From Aquabacterium sp. (GTDB lineage: Bacteria > Pseudomonadota > Gammaproteobacteria > Burkholderiales > Burkholderiaceae_C): a stretch of 40,418 nucleotides of DNA. Numbering within the stretch: position 1 is the stretch's first letter; each line of letters begins with the position of its first letter. The DNA lies in NCBI GenBank assembly GCA_023150345.1, contig JAKLLB010000032.1, positions 1 to 40,418 of the forward strand, in the 5' to 3' direction. The notes under the pieces were generated by a model. It searched no databases. It was not told the DNA's origin and saw only the letters and a program-made list of their open reading frames with translations. The position numbers and the translations under genes are program-made. Positions 25,395 through 32,387 of this stretch are shown here, piece by piece.

Positions 25395-27758
25395 TTGGAC
25401 CAGATCCTTCTCCAGATCGCGACCGAACTGAAGGTTGCGCCGCGGCAGGTCGATGCCGCCGTTCAATTGCTCGATGGTGGCGCCACGGTGCCCTTCATCG
25501 CCCGCTACCGCAAGGAGGCCACCGACGGCCTCGACGACATCCAGCTGCGTGAGCTCGAGTCGCGCCTGGCTTACCTGCGTGAGCTGCAGCAGCGGCGCGA
25601 GGCCGTGCTGCGCAGCATCGACGAGCAGGGCAAGCTCACGCCGCAATTGCGTGCGGCCATCGAGGGCGCGCCGACCAAGCAGGAGCTCGAAGACCTGTAC
25701 CTGCCCTACAAGCCCAAGCGGCGCACCAAGGGCATGATCGCCCGGGAGGCGGGGCTGGAGCCGCTGGCCGACCGCCTGTTCGCCGACCCCTCGCTCGATC
25801 CGCAGGCCGAGGCTGCCGGCTACCTCAATGCCGAGGCCGGCTTCGCCGATGTGCATGCAGTGCTCGATGGTGTGCGCGACCTGCTCTCCGAGCGCTGGGC
25901 CGAGGACGCCGCGCTCGTGGGCCTGCTGCGCGAATGGTTGTGGGCCGAGGGCCGGTTTTGTTCGAAATTGGTCGATGGCAAGGACGAGAACCAGGCCGAC
26001 GTGTCCAAGTTCCGCGACTACTTCGATTACGCCGAGCCCATCCGCAGCGTGCCTTCGCACCGCGCGTTGGCGGTGTTTCGCGGCCGTGCGCTGGAACTGC
26101 TCGATGCCCGGCTGCAGCTCGACGAAGCCGAAGTGACGCTTCCACGAGGTGCCGCGGGCGCGCCTGCGGCCAAGCCGCCGGTCTCGCTGGCCGAAGGTCG
26201 CATTGCGCGCCACCTCGGGTGGAGCCATGCGGCGCGCCCGGCCGATGACCTCATCCGCAAGACCATCGCCTGGACCTGGAAGGTCAAGCTGTCGCTGAGC
26301 CTGGAGCGCGACCTGTTCGCGCGACTGCGTGAATCGGCCGAGGCCACCGCAATCAAGGTGTTCGCCGAGAACCTGCGCGACCTGCTGCTGGCAGCGCCGG
26401 CGGGCAAGCGCGTGGTGATGGGGCTCGACCCTGGAATCCGCACGGGCGTCAAGGTGGCGGTGGTGTCCGACACCGGCAAGGTGCTGGCCACGGCCACGGT
26501 GTATCCGCACGAGCCGCGCAACGACTGGGAAGGCGCTTTGCATGCGCTGGGCCGGCTGGTGGCCACGCATGGCGTGAACCTGATCGCCATCGGCAACGGC
26601 ACGGCCAGCCGCGAGACCGACCGCCTGGCCGGAGACCTCATCAAGCGCATCGCCCAGATCGCGCCGCAGGCGGCCGTGCAGAAGGTGGTGGTCAGCGAGG
26701 CGGGGGCGTCGGTCTATTCGGCCAGCGAGTTCGCGAGCCAGGAGTTGCCCGAGCTCGACGTGAGCCTGCGCGGCGCTGTGTCGATCGCCAGGCGGCTGCA
26801 GGATCCGCTGGCCGAGCTGGTGAAGATCGAGCCCAAGAGCATCGGCGTGGGCCAGTATCAGCACGACGTCAACCAGGGCGAGCTCGCTCGCACCCTCGAC
26901 GCGGTGGTGGAAGACTGCGTCAACAAGGTGGGGGTGGACCTGAACACCGCATCGGCGCCCCTGCTGGCGCGGGTGTCCGGCCTTTCGGCGTCGGTGGCCT
27001 CGGCGATCGTGCGCTGGCGCGATGTCCACGGCGCGTTTCGCAATCGCCGGCAGCTGCTCGAGGTGGCGGGGCTGGGGCCCAAGACCTTCGAACTGGCCGC
27101 CGGCTTCCTGCGCATTCGCGACGGCGACAACCCGCTGGACATGTCGGGCGTGCACCCCGAGACCTACCCGATCGTGCAGCGCGTGCTCGAAGGCCTGCGG
27201 CGGCCCATCACCGAGCTGATGGGCAAGGCCGATGTCATCCGCACCCTGCGCCCCGAGGCCTACGCCGACGAGCGCTTCGGCGCGATCACCGTGCGCGACG
27301 TGTTGGCCGAACTGGAAAAGCCCGGCCGCGACCCGCGCCCCGATTTCAAGGTGGCCCGGTTCAACGACGGCGTCGAAGACCTGAAGGACCTGAAGGAGGG
27401 CATGGTGCTCGAGGGCACCGTGAGCAACGTCGCGGAGTTCGGTGCGTTCGTGGACCTGGGCGTGCATCAGGACGGACTGGTGCATGTCAGTCAGCTCGCA
27501 CACCGTTTCGTGAACGACGCACGCGAGATCGTGAAGGCTGGCGACATCGTCAAGGTGAAGGTGCTCGAGGTGGATCTGGCGCGCAAGCGCATCGCGCTGA
27601 CCATGAAGCTCGATGCCTCGCCCGGTGCGCGCAGCGGCGCGCCGCGTGGCGAGGGCGCGCGTCCCGGGCAGCGCGCCGCCATGGTGCGTGCCGCATCGGA
27701 GCCGGCCGCGACGGGGGCGATGGCGGCGGCGTTCGCTCGCTTGCAGTCCAGGCGTTGA
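25395..27758 (+). CDS. tex: Tex family RNA-binding transcription accessory protein
   Basis: A 787-residue protein if started at TTG 25395 ([12 protein letters not shown]), the position that matches the normal Tex N-terminus and length of about 775-790. ATG 25311 would add 28 residues unlike the family. Domains in order: N-terminal helix-turn-helix region (1-190), the YqgF/RuvC-like domain ([18 protein letters not shown] about 338), helix-hairpin-helix repeats ([14 protein letters not shown] and [12 protein letters not shown], 515-570) and a C-terminal S1 RNA-binding domain ([22 protein letters not shown] about 670-740). The final 45 residues are alanine/arginine-rich. Tex is a conserved cytoplasmic nucleic-acid-binding protein that affects transcription. 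It is divergent from the halogenase operon with 242 bases between. Confidence 0.93.
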   Translation: MDQILLQIATELKVAPRQVDAAVQLLDGGATVPFIARYRKEATDGLDDIQLRELESRLAYLRELQQRREAVLRSIDEQGKLTPQLRAAIEGAPTKQELEDLYLPYKPKRRTKGMIAREAGLEPLADRLFADPSLDPQAEAAGYLNAEAGFADVHAVLDGVRDLLSERWAEDAALVGLLREWLWAEGRFCSKLVDGKDENQADVSKFRDYFDYAEPIRSVPSHRALAVFRGRALELLDARLQLDEAEVTLPRGAAGAPAAKPPVSLAEGRIARHLGWSHAARPADDLIRKTIAWTWKVKLSLSLERDLFARLRESAEATAIKVFAENLRDLLLAAPAGKRVVMGLDPGIRTGVKVAVVSDTGKVLATATVYPHEPRNDWEGALHALGRLVATHGVNLIAIGNGTASRETDRLAGDLIKRIAQIAPQAAVQKVVVSEAGASVYSASEFASQELPELDVSLRGAVSIARRLQDPLAELVKIEPKSIGVGQYQHDVNQGELARTLDAVVEDCVNKVGVDLNTASAPLLARVSGLSASVASAIVRWRDVHGAFRNRRQLLEVAGLGPKTFELAAGFLRIRDGDNPLDMSGVHPETYPIVQRVLEGLRRPITELMGKADVIRTLRPEAYADERFGAITVRDVLAELEKPGRDPRPDFKVARFNDGVEDLKDLKEGMVLEGTVSNVAEFGAFVDLGVHQDGLVHVSQLAHRFVNDAREIVKAGDIVKVKVLEVDLARKRIALTMKLDASPGARSGAPRGEGARPGQRAAMVRAASEPAATGAMAAAFARLQSRR

Positions 27759-27804
27759 CAGCCCCCCCCCGATCGGCGCGCTGGTGCAGGCGCGCCGGCT
27801 CGCC

Positions 27805-27810
27805 TACAAT
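27805..27810 (+). promoter_or_regulatory. Candidate -10 box of the thrS promoter
   Basis: TACAAT (27805-27810) is a one-mismatch consensus -10 element. CTGGTG (27781-27786) could serve as a weak -35 box at 18 bases. Transcription would begin near 27817, leaving an approximately 178-base leader before thrS that contains the leader peptide and attenuator hairpins. Confidence 0.45.
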
Positions 27811-27856
27811 CAAGCCCACTTCCACCCTGGCAAGAGCGAGAAAGGCACATACGGTT

Positions 27857-27895
27857 ATGACACCGCGGACTACCCCGTTCGCCACCGGTACCTGA
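27857..27895 (+). CDS. Threonine-rich leader peptide upstream of thrS
   Basis: ATG 27857 to TGA 27893-27895 encodes MTPRTTPFATGT: 12 residues, five of them threonine (codons ACA, ACT, ACC, ACC, ACC). A GAAAGG sequence lies 11 bases before the ATG. The ORF ends about 48 bases before a strong terminator-like hairpin that precedes thrS. Such a composition is the hallmark of amino-acid leader peptides, in which ribosome stalling on scarce charged tRNA decides between antitermination and termination. The match of the enriched amino acid to the downstream synthetase makes chance unlikely. Confidence 0.75.
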   Translation: MTPRTTPFATGT

Positions 27896-27901
27896 TTCCG
27901 G

Positions 27902-27953
27902 CCGCGCTGTCACGCCTGTTCGTCTGCACTTCTCTCGAACACCAAAAGCGCGG
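27902..27953 (+). promoter_or_regulatory. Antiterminator pairing of the thrS attenuator
   Basis: CCGCGCT at 27902-27908 is exactly complementary to AGCGCGG at 27947-27953, which is the 5' arm of the terminator hairpin. It is also identical to the terminator's 3' arm (27961-27967). The two structures therefore exclude each other. CGCGG within the leader-peptide codons (27864-27868) can pair with CCGCG at 27902-27906 and act as the protector when the ribosome is not stalled. Confidence 0.6.
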
Positions 27954-27972
27954 TCACCCACCGCGCTTTTTT
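27944..27972 (+). terminator. Attenuator terminator hairpin in the thrS leader
   Basis: A perfect 10-bp stem (AAAAGCGCGG 27944-27953 with CCGCGCTTTT 27961-27970, loop TCACCCA) ends in a run of six Ts (27967-27972). It sits only 22 bases before the thrS ATG, so it cannot merely end the tex transcript; it would stop thrS transcription unless overridden by the antiterminator. Confidence 0.82.
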
Positions 27973-27994
27973 GTTGCCCATCGAATTTCACACC

Positions 27995-29827
27995 ATGATC
28001 ACGATCACGTTACCCGATGGCTCCCGTCGCCAGTACGAGCAACCACTGACGGTCGGTGCCGTGGCCGCTTCCATCGGTTCGGGCCTGGCCAAGGCGGCCC
28101 TGGCCGGGCGGGTGGGCGGGCCTGGCCAGGCGCGCCTGGTCGATCTCAGCCACCTGATCGATGCAGTGAAGGAGCTGTACCCCGAGGCGCAAGTCACCAT
28201 CGGTCCGGTCATCGACAACGGGTTCTACTACGACTTCTCCTACAAGCGACCCTTCACGCCGGAAGACCTGGCCGCCATCGAGTCGCGCATGGGCGAGCTG
28301 GCGAAGAAGGACGAGCCCGTGGTCAGGCGTGTGCTGCCGCGCGACGAGGCCGTGGCCCACTTCAAAGGCCTGGGCGAGCACTACAAGGCCGAGATCATCG
28401 CCAGCATTCCGGAGGGGCAGGACGTCTCGCTGTACCGGGAGGGTGGCTTCGAGGACCTGTGCCGCGGCCCGCACGTGCCCAGCACCGGGCGGCTCAAGCA
28501 CTTCAAGCTGATGAAGGTGGCCGGCGCCTACTGGCGCGGCGATCATCGCAACGAGATGCTGCAGCGCATCTACGGCACGGCCTGGGCCACCAAGGACGAC
28601 CTGCAGAACTACCTGCGCATGCTCGAAGAGGCCGAGAAGCGCGACCATCGCCGTCTCGGGCGTGAGCTCGACCTGTTCCACATCGATGAGCACTCGCCCG
28701 GCACCGTGTTCTGGCACCCCAAGGGCTGGACGGTGTGGCAGCAGGTCGAGCAGTACATGCGGCAGGTGTACCGGGACAACGGCTACCTGGAGGTCAAGGG
28801 CCCGCAGATCCTCGACAAGGGCCTGTGGGAGAAGACCGGCCACTGGCAGAAGTACCGGGAAAACATGTTCACCACAGAGTCGGAAAAGCGAGACTACGCG
28901 CTCAAGCCGATGAACTGCCCCGGCCACATCCTGATCTTCAAGCAGGGCATCAAGAGCTACCGAGACCTGCCGCTGCGCTACGGCGAGTTCGGGCAATGCC
29001 ACCGCAACGAGCCCACGGGCGGGCTGCACGGCATCATGCGCGTGCGCGGATTCACGCAGGACGACGGCCACATTTTCTGTACCGAGGAGCAGATCCTGGC
29101 CGAGTGCGTGGCCTACACCGCGCTGCTGCAGCGCGTGTATGCCGACTTCGGCTTCCAGAGCATCCTCTACAAGGTGGCCACTCGACCCGAAGCGCGTATC
29201 GGTTCGGACGAGAGCTGGGACAAGGCCGAGTTTGCGCTCATGGAGTCGCTTCGCCGATCCGGCTGCGAGTTCGTCATCTCTCCTGGCGACGGCGCCTTCT
29301 ACGGCCCCAAGATCGAGTACACGCTCAAAGACGCGCTCGGTCGCGAGTGGCAGTGCGGCACCATGCAGGTCGACTTCTTCATGGCCGAGCGGCTGGGCGC
29401 TGAGTACGTGGATGACTCCGGAGAGCGTCGCACTCCGGTGATGCTGCACCGCGCCATCGTCGGCAGCCTCGAGCGCTTCATCGGCATCCTGATCGAGCAG
29501 CATGCCGGTGCGCTGCCGGCGTGGCTGGCTCCTACCCAGGTGGTGGTGGCCTGTATCACCGACGGCCAGGCCGAATACGCCGCCCAAGTGGTGAAAACGC
29601 TGCAAAAACAAGGAGTTAGAGCCGAGTGCGATTTGCGCAACGAGAAGATCACGTATAAAATCCGCGAGCATTCGTTGCAAAAGGTCCCGTACATCCTCGT
29701 CGCAGGCGACAAGGAGAAGGCAAGCGGGGCCGTTGCCGTGCGCGCCCGAGGCAACCAGGATCTCGGCGTGATGCCGCTCGACGACTTCATCCATAAGCTC
29801 GCCGACGACATCGCCCGCAAGATCTGA
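27995..29827 (+). CDS. thrS: Threonine--tRNA ligase with an apparent internal deletion in the editing domain
   Basis: A 610-residue class II synthetase that charges tRNA-Thr. An N-terminal TGS domain (residues 1-55), the rest of the editing domain ([21 protein letters not shown] with C156 and H160), the catalytic core (motif 2 region [21 protein letters not shown] split; zinc ligands in MNCPGH, DDGHIF and MLHRAI) and the anticodon-binding domain are all present. The protein is about 25-30 residues shorter than the usual 635-642. The missing part lies at residue 56/57, where LVDLSHLID runs straight into [10 protein letters not shown]. The segment normally here includes the HSxAH editing-site histidines. 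Aminoacylation should be intact; clearance of Ser-tRNA-Thr may not be. It starts at ATG 27995; no ribosome site is obvious after the hairpin. Confidence 0.93.
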   Translation: MITITLPDGSRRQYEQPLTVGAVAASIGSGLAKAALAGRVGGPGQARLVDLSHLIDAVKELYPEAQVTIGPVIDNGFYYDFSYKRPFTPEDLAAIESRMGELAKKDEPVVRRVLPRDEAVAHFKGLGEHYKAEIIASIPEGQDVSLYREGGFEDLCRGPHVPSTGRLKHFKLMKVAGAYWRGDHRNEMLQRIYGTAWATKDDLQNYLRMLEEAEKRDHRRLGRELDLFHIDEHSPGTVFWHPKGWTVWQQVEQYMRQVYRDNGYLEVKGPQILDKGLWEKTGHWQKYRENMFTTESEKRDYALKPMNCPGHILIFKQGIKSYRDLPLRYGEFGQCHRNEPTGGLHGIMRVRGFTQDDGHIFCTEEQILAECVAYTALLQRVYADFGFQSILYKVATRPEARIGSDESWDKAEFALMESLRRSGCEFVISPGDGAFYGPKIEYTLKDALGREWQCGTMQVDFFMAERLGAEYVDDSGERRTPVMLHRAIVGSLERFIGILIEQHAGALPAWLAPTQVVVACITDGQAEYAAQVVKTLQKQGVRAECDLRNEKITYKIREHSLQKVPYILVAGDKEKASGAVAVRARGNQDLGVMPLDDFIHKLADDIARKI

Positions 29828-29902
29828 GGCGGCCTCCCGGCGCGCGCGTTCGCTTTTTGTCCGGCCCGTTGCTTGCCTTGGGGTCACGAAGGGGTCAGCA
29901 CC

Positions 29903-30454
29903 ATCGCTACTTTTCTCGATCGCCGGATGCCCAACGTCGAGCGCAAGCATCGACTGAACCGGGAGATCATGGCGCCCACGGTTCGCCTGAACGGCGTCAA
30001 CAACGAGCCCTTGGGGATCGTCAGTCTGCAAGAGGCCTTGCGCCTGTCGGGTGAAGCCGATGTCGATCTGGTCGAGATCGCCGCCGCGGCCGACCCGCCC
30101 GTGTGTCGGCTGATGGACTACGGCAAGTTCAAGTACCAGGAGCAGAAGAAGGCGTCCGAGGCCAAGTCCAAGCAGAAGGTCATCGAGGTCAAGGAAGTCA
30201 AGTTCCGCCCGGGCACCGACGAAGGCGACTACAACGTCAAGATGCGCAACCTGCGGCGGTTCATCGCCGAGGATGGCGACAAAGGCAAGGTGACACTGCG
30301 GTTCCGTGGCCGCGAGATCACCCACCAGGACATCGGCATGCGGCTGCTCGAGCGCATTCGTGATGAGTTGGCCGATGTGGCGGTTGTGGAGCACATGCCC
30401 AAGCTCGAGGGGCGCCAGATGATCATGGTGCTGGCACCGAAGAAGAAGCAGTGA
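29903..30454 (+). CDS. infC: Translation initiation factor IF-3, rare ATC start
   Basis: A 183-residue IF-3. The conserved N-terminus begins with ATC 29903 ([15 protein letters not shown]), eight bases after an AAGGGG ribosome site; the ATG farther in-frame (29928) would remove conserved residues. Use of AUC/AUU/AUA as start is a known self-regulation device: IF-3 itself discriminates against non-standard starts. The N-domain (RLNREI...[20 protein letters not shown]), lysine-rich linker ([15 protein letters not shown]) and C-domain ([32 protein letters not shown]) are complete. It binds the 30S subunit and checks start-codon pairing. Gene order thrS-infC-rpmI-rplT is the usual one. Confidence 0.94.
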   Translation: MATFLDRRMPNVERKHRLNREIMAPTVRLNGVNNEPLGIVSLQEALRLSGEADVDLVEIAAAADPPVCRLMDYGKFKYQEQKKASEAKSKQKVIEVKEVKFRPGTDEGDYNVKMRNLRRFIAEDGDKGKVTLRFRGREITHQDIGMRLLERIRDELADVAVVEHMPKLEGRQMIMVLAPKKKQ

Positions 30455-30474
30455 AGTTCTGAGTTCGATTTCCG

Positions 30475-30498
30475 CTGCGCGGTCTGGTCACCGCGCAG
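30475..30498 (+). promoter_or_regulatory. Stable hairpin in the infC-rpmI spacer (candidate L20 leader element)
   Basis: CTGCGCGG (30475-30482) and CCGCGCAG (30491-30498) form a perfect 8-bp stem around an 8-base loop, without a T run. In other bacteria L20 represses translation of rpmI-rplT by binding structured RNA in this region. A second potential long-range pairing uses the repeated CTGCAG palindrome (about 30516 and 30554). The function here is inferred from position only. Confidence 0.4.
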
Positions 30499-30583
30499 AT
30501 TGGAAGACAAGCCGCTGCAGGCCATGCAAGTGCCGGAGCCAGTGCCCCGGCCGCCTGCAGGTGGCAACCTAGAAGGAGCAGTC

Positions 30584-30787
30584 ATGCCCAAGATGAAGAC
30601 CAAGAAGAGCGCGGCCAAGCGGTTCCGCGTCCGTCCGGGGGGTACCGTCAAGCGCGGTCAGGCGTTCAAGCGCCACATCCTCACGAAGAAGTCCACCACG
30701 CGCAAGCGCCACCTGCGTGGCGCGACGAACGTGCACGAGACCAACATGGCCGGGATGGCGCAGATGCTGCCGTTCGCGGGTCTGTGA
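30584..30787 (+). CDS. rpmI: 50S ribosomal protein L35
   Basis: A 67-residue basic protein beginning [16 protein letters not shown], the invariant start of bacterial L35, and ending [13 protein letters not shown] 30584 follows a strong AGAAGGAG ribosome site; the longer open frame upstream lacks family similarity. It lies 129 bases after infC and 30 bases before rplT and encodes a large-subunit protein. Confidence 0.97.
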   Translation: MPKMKTKKSAAKRFRVRPGGTVKRGQAFKRHILTKKSTTRKRHLRGATNVHETNMAGMAQMLPFAGL

Positions 30788-30817
30788 TCAACCGACGACG
30801 GATAGAAGGAGCTACTC

Positions 30818-31174
30818 ATGCCTCGCGTCAAACGTGGTGTCACCGCACGCGCTCGTCACAAGAAGATCCTCGCGCTGGCCAAGGGCTATCGCGGTCGCCG
30901 CAAGAACGTCTTCCGCGTCGCCAAGCAGGCGGTGATGAAGGCGGGCCAATACGCCTACCGTGACCGCCGGACCCGCAAGCGCGTGTTCCGCCAGCTCTGG
31001 ATCGCCCGTATCAACGCGGCGGCCCGCGGTCTGGGGCTCACCTACAGCAAGTTCATGGCCGGCCTGAAGAAGGCCTCGATCGACATCGACCGCAAGGTCC
31101 TGGCCGATCTGGCTGTCAACGACCCTGCTGCCTTTGGCAGCATCGTGGCGAAGGTGAAGGCCCAGCTCGCTTGA
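30818..31174 (+). CDS. rplT: 50S ribosomal protein L20
   Basis: A 118-residue protein with the standard L20 sequence [29 protein letters not shown] (seen in two parts) and length. It binds 23S rRNA early in large-subunit assembly and in other bacteria is the autoregulator of this operon. AGAAGGAGCTACTC precedes the ATG. A tandem hairpin array follows the stop before pheS. Confidence 0.97.
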   Translation: MPRVKRGVTARARHKKILALAKGYRGRRKNVFRVAKQAVMKAGQYAYRDRRTRKRVFRQLWIARINAAARGLGLTYSKFMAGLKKASIDIDRKVLADLAVNDPAAFGSIVAKVKAQLA

Positions 31175-31179
31175 TCCCG

Positions 31180-31210
31180 GCCTGGCAGCGGCGTCCAGCC
31201 GCTCCCAGGC
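31180..31210 (+). promoter_or_regulatory. Hairpin immediately after rplT
   Basis: GCCTGG (31180-31185) pairs with CCAGGC (31205-31210), and AGCGGC (31187-31192) with GCCGCT (31198-31203), broken by a single C-C mismatch; the loop is GTCCA. It lies 11 bases before the terminator hairpin at 31222 and may protect the 3' end of the ribosomal protein message or alternate with that terminator. Confidence 0.45.
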
Positions 31211-31221
31211 ATCGAGCATTC

Positions 31222-31250
31222 AAGGCCGTCACCTCGGGGCGGCCTTTTTT
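31222..31250 (+). terminator. Rho-independent terminator between rplT and pheS
   Basis: AAGGCCG (31222-31228) pairs with CGGCCTT (31240-31246) around an 11-base loop, followed by a run of six Ts (31245-31250). It lies 16 bases before the pheS ATG. Because no promoter is evident between it and pheS, it may work as a partial terminator or attenuator. No phenylalanine-rich leader peptide comparable to pheM is visible in the 92-base spacer. Confidence 0.75.
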
Positions 31251-31266
31251 ATTGGTTCGATAGACG

Positions 31267-32310
31267 ATGAACGAACTCGATCAACTGGTGGATGGTGCGC
31301 ACGCGGCATTCGCTGCGGCTCCCACGCCGGCCGAGCTTGAAAACGCCAAGGCCCGCTACCTGGGCAAGTCCGGGCAAGTCACCGAATTGCTCAAGGCACT
31401 GGCGTCACTGTCACCTGACGAGAAGAAGTCGCGCGGTGCGCGCATCAACGAGGCCAAGCAGCAGATAGAGGCCGCGCTGCAGCAGCGCCGCCAGGCGCTG
31501 GCCGATGCCGAGCTGCAGGTGCAGCTGCGCGCCGAGGCGCTCGATGTCACCCTGCCGGGCCGCCAGCGCGGCGTGGGCAGCGTGCACCCGGTGTCGCGCA
31601 CCATCGAGCGCATCGAGTCCATCTTCGCGTCGATGGGCTTCGACGTGGCCGATGGCCCCGAAATCGAGACCGACTGGATGAACTTCACCGCGCTGAACAA
31701 CCCGGCCAATCATCCGGCGCGTTCGATGCAGGACACCTTCTACGTCGACATGAAGGACGCCGACGGGATGTGGTACTGCCTGCGCACGCACACCAGCCCG
31801 ATGCAGGTGCGCTACGCGCGCGCGCACGCCGAGCGCCACGCTGGTGCCGCCACCATGCCCGAGATCCGCGTCATCGCCCCGGGCCGCACCTACCGGGTGG
31901 ACAGCGATGCCACCCATTCGCCCATGTTCCATCAGTGCGAAGGCCTGTGGATCGGCGAGAACGTCAGCTTCAAGGACCTCAAGGCGGTGTTCACCGACTT
32001 CTGCCGCCGCTTCTTCGAGAGCGACGACCTGCAGCTGCGTTTCCGACCCTCGTTCTTCCCGTTCACCGAGCCGTCGGCCGAGATCGACATCGCGTTCTCC
32101 AGCGGGCCGCTGCAGGGCAAGTGGCTGGAAGTCGCCGGTTCGGGCCAGGTGCATCCGAACGTGGTGCGCAACTTCGGTCTCGACCCCGAGCGCTACATCG
32201 GCTTCGCCTTCGGCATGGGCCCCGATCGCCTCACCATGCTGCGCTATGGCGTGAGCGACCTGCGCCTGTTCTTCGAGGGCGACCTGCGTTTCCTGTCGCA
32301 GTTCCGCTAA
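31267..32310 (+). CDS. pheS: Phenylalanine--tRNA ligase alpha subunit
   Basis: A 347-residue class II synthetase subunit. The N-terminal coiled coil (about residues 1-85) precedes the catalytic core with the motif-2 region [11 protein letters not shown] and [28 protein letters not shown], and motif 3 [22 protein letters not shown] at the C-terminus. It works as an alpha2-beta2 tetramer with PheT to charge tRNA-Phe. Length is normal. The spacer to pheT is 77 bases. Confidence 0.96.
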   Translation: MNELDQLVDGAHAAFAAAPTPAELENAKARYLGKSGQVTELLKALASLSPDEKKSRGARINEAKQQIEAALQQRRQALADAELQVQLRAEALDVTLPGRQRGVGSVHPVSRTIERIESIFASMGFDVADGPEIETDWMNFTALNNPANHPARSMQDTFYVDMKDADGMWYCLRTHTSPMQVRYARAHAERHAGAATMPEIRVIAPGRTYRVDSDATHSPMFHQCEGLWIGENVSFKDLKAVFTDFCRRFFESDDLQLRFRPSFFPFTEPSAEIDIAFSSGPLQGKWLEVAGSGQVHPNVVRNFGLDPERYIGFAFGMGPDRLTMLRYGVSDLRLFFEGDLRFLSQFR

Positions 32311-32387
32311 CGGCGGGCGTCGCATCTGCACGCATCCGCTCGCACCCGTTCGACTTTGTCGACCCGCACACCGCACACCGACCGATC

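Noticed and set aside
27755-27760. Consensus TTGACA at the end of tex as the thrS -35 box
   Set aside because: It lies 44 bases before the TACAAT -10 box, far from the 16-18 base spacing, and overlaps the tex stop codon; probably chance.
27762-27770. Run of nine Cs just after tex as a phase-variable tract
   Set aside because: It is outside any coding region and not between promoter elements I can support; it is more relevant as a place for sequencing error.
28082-28190. Compensated frameshift as the explanation for the odd ThrRS N-terminal region
   Set aside because: Neither other frame across the region encodes the missing TGS/editing segment; the flanks join in one frame, which fits a deletion.
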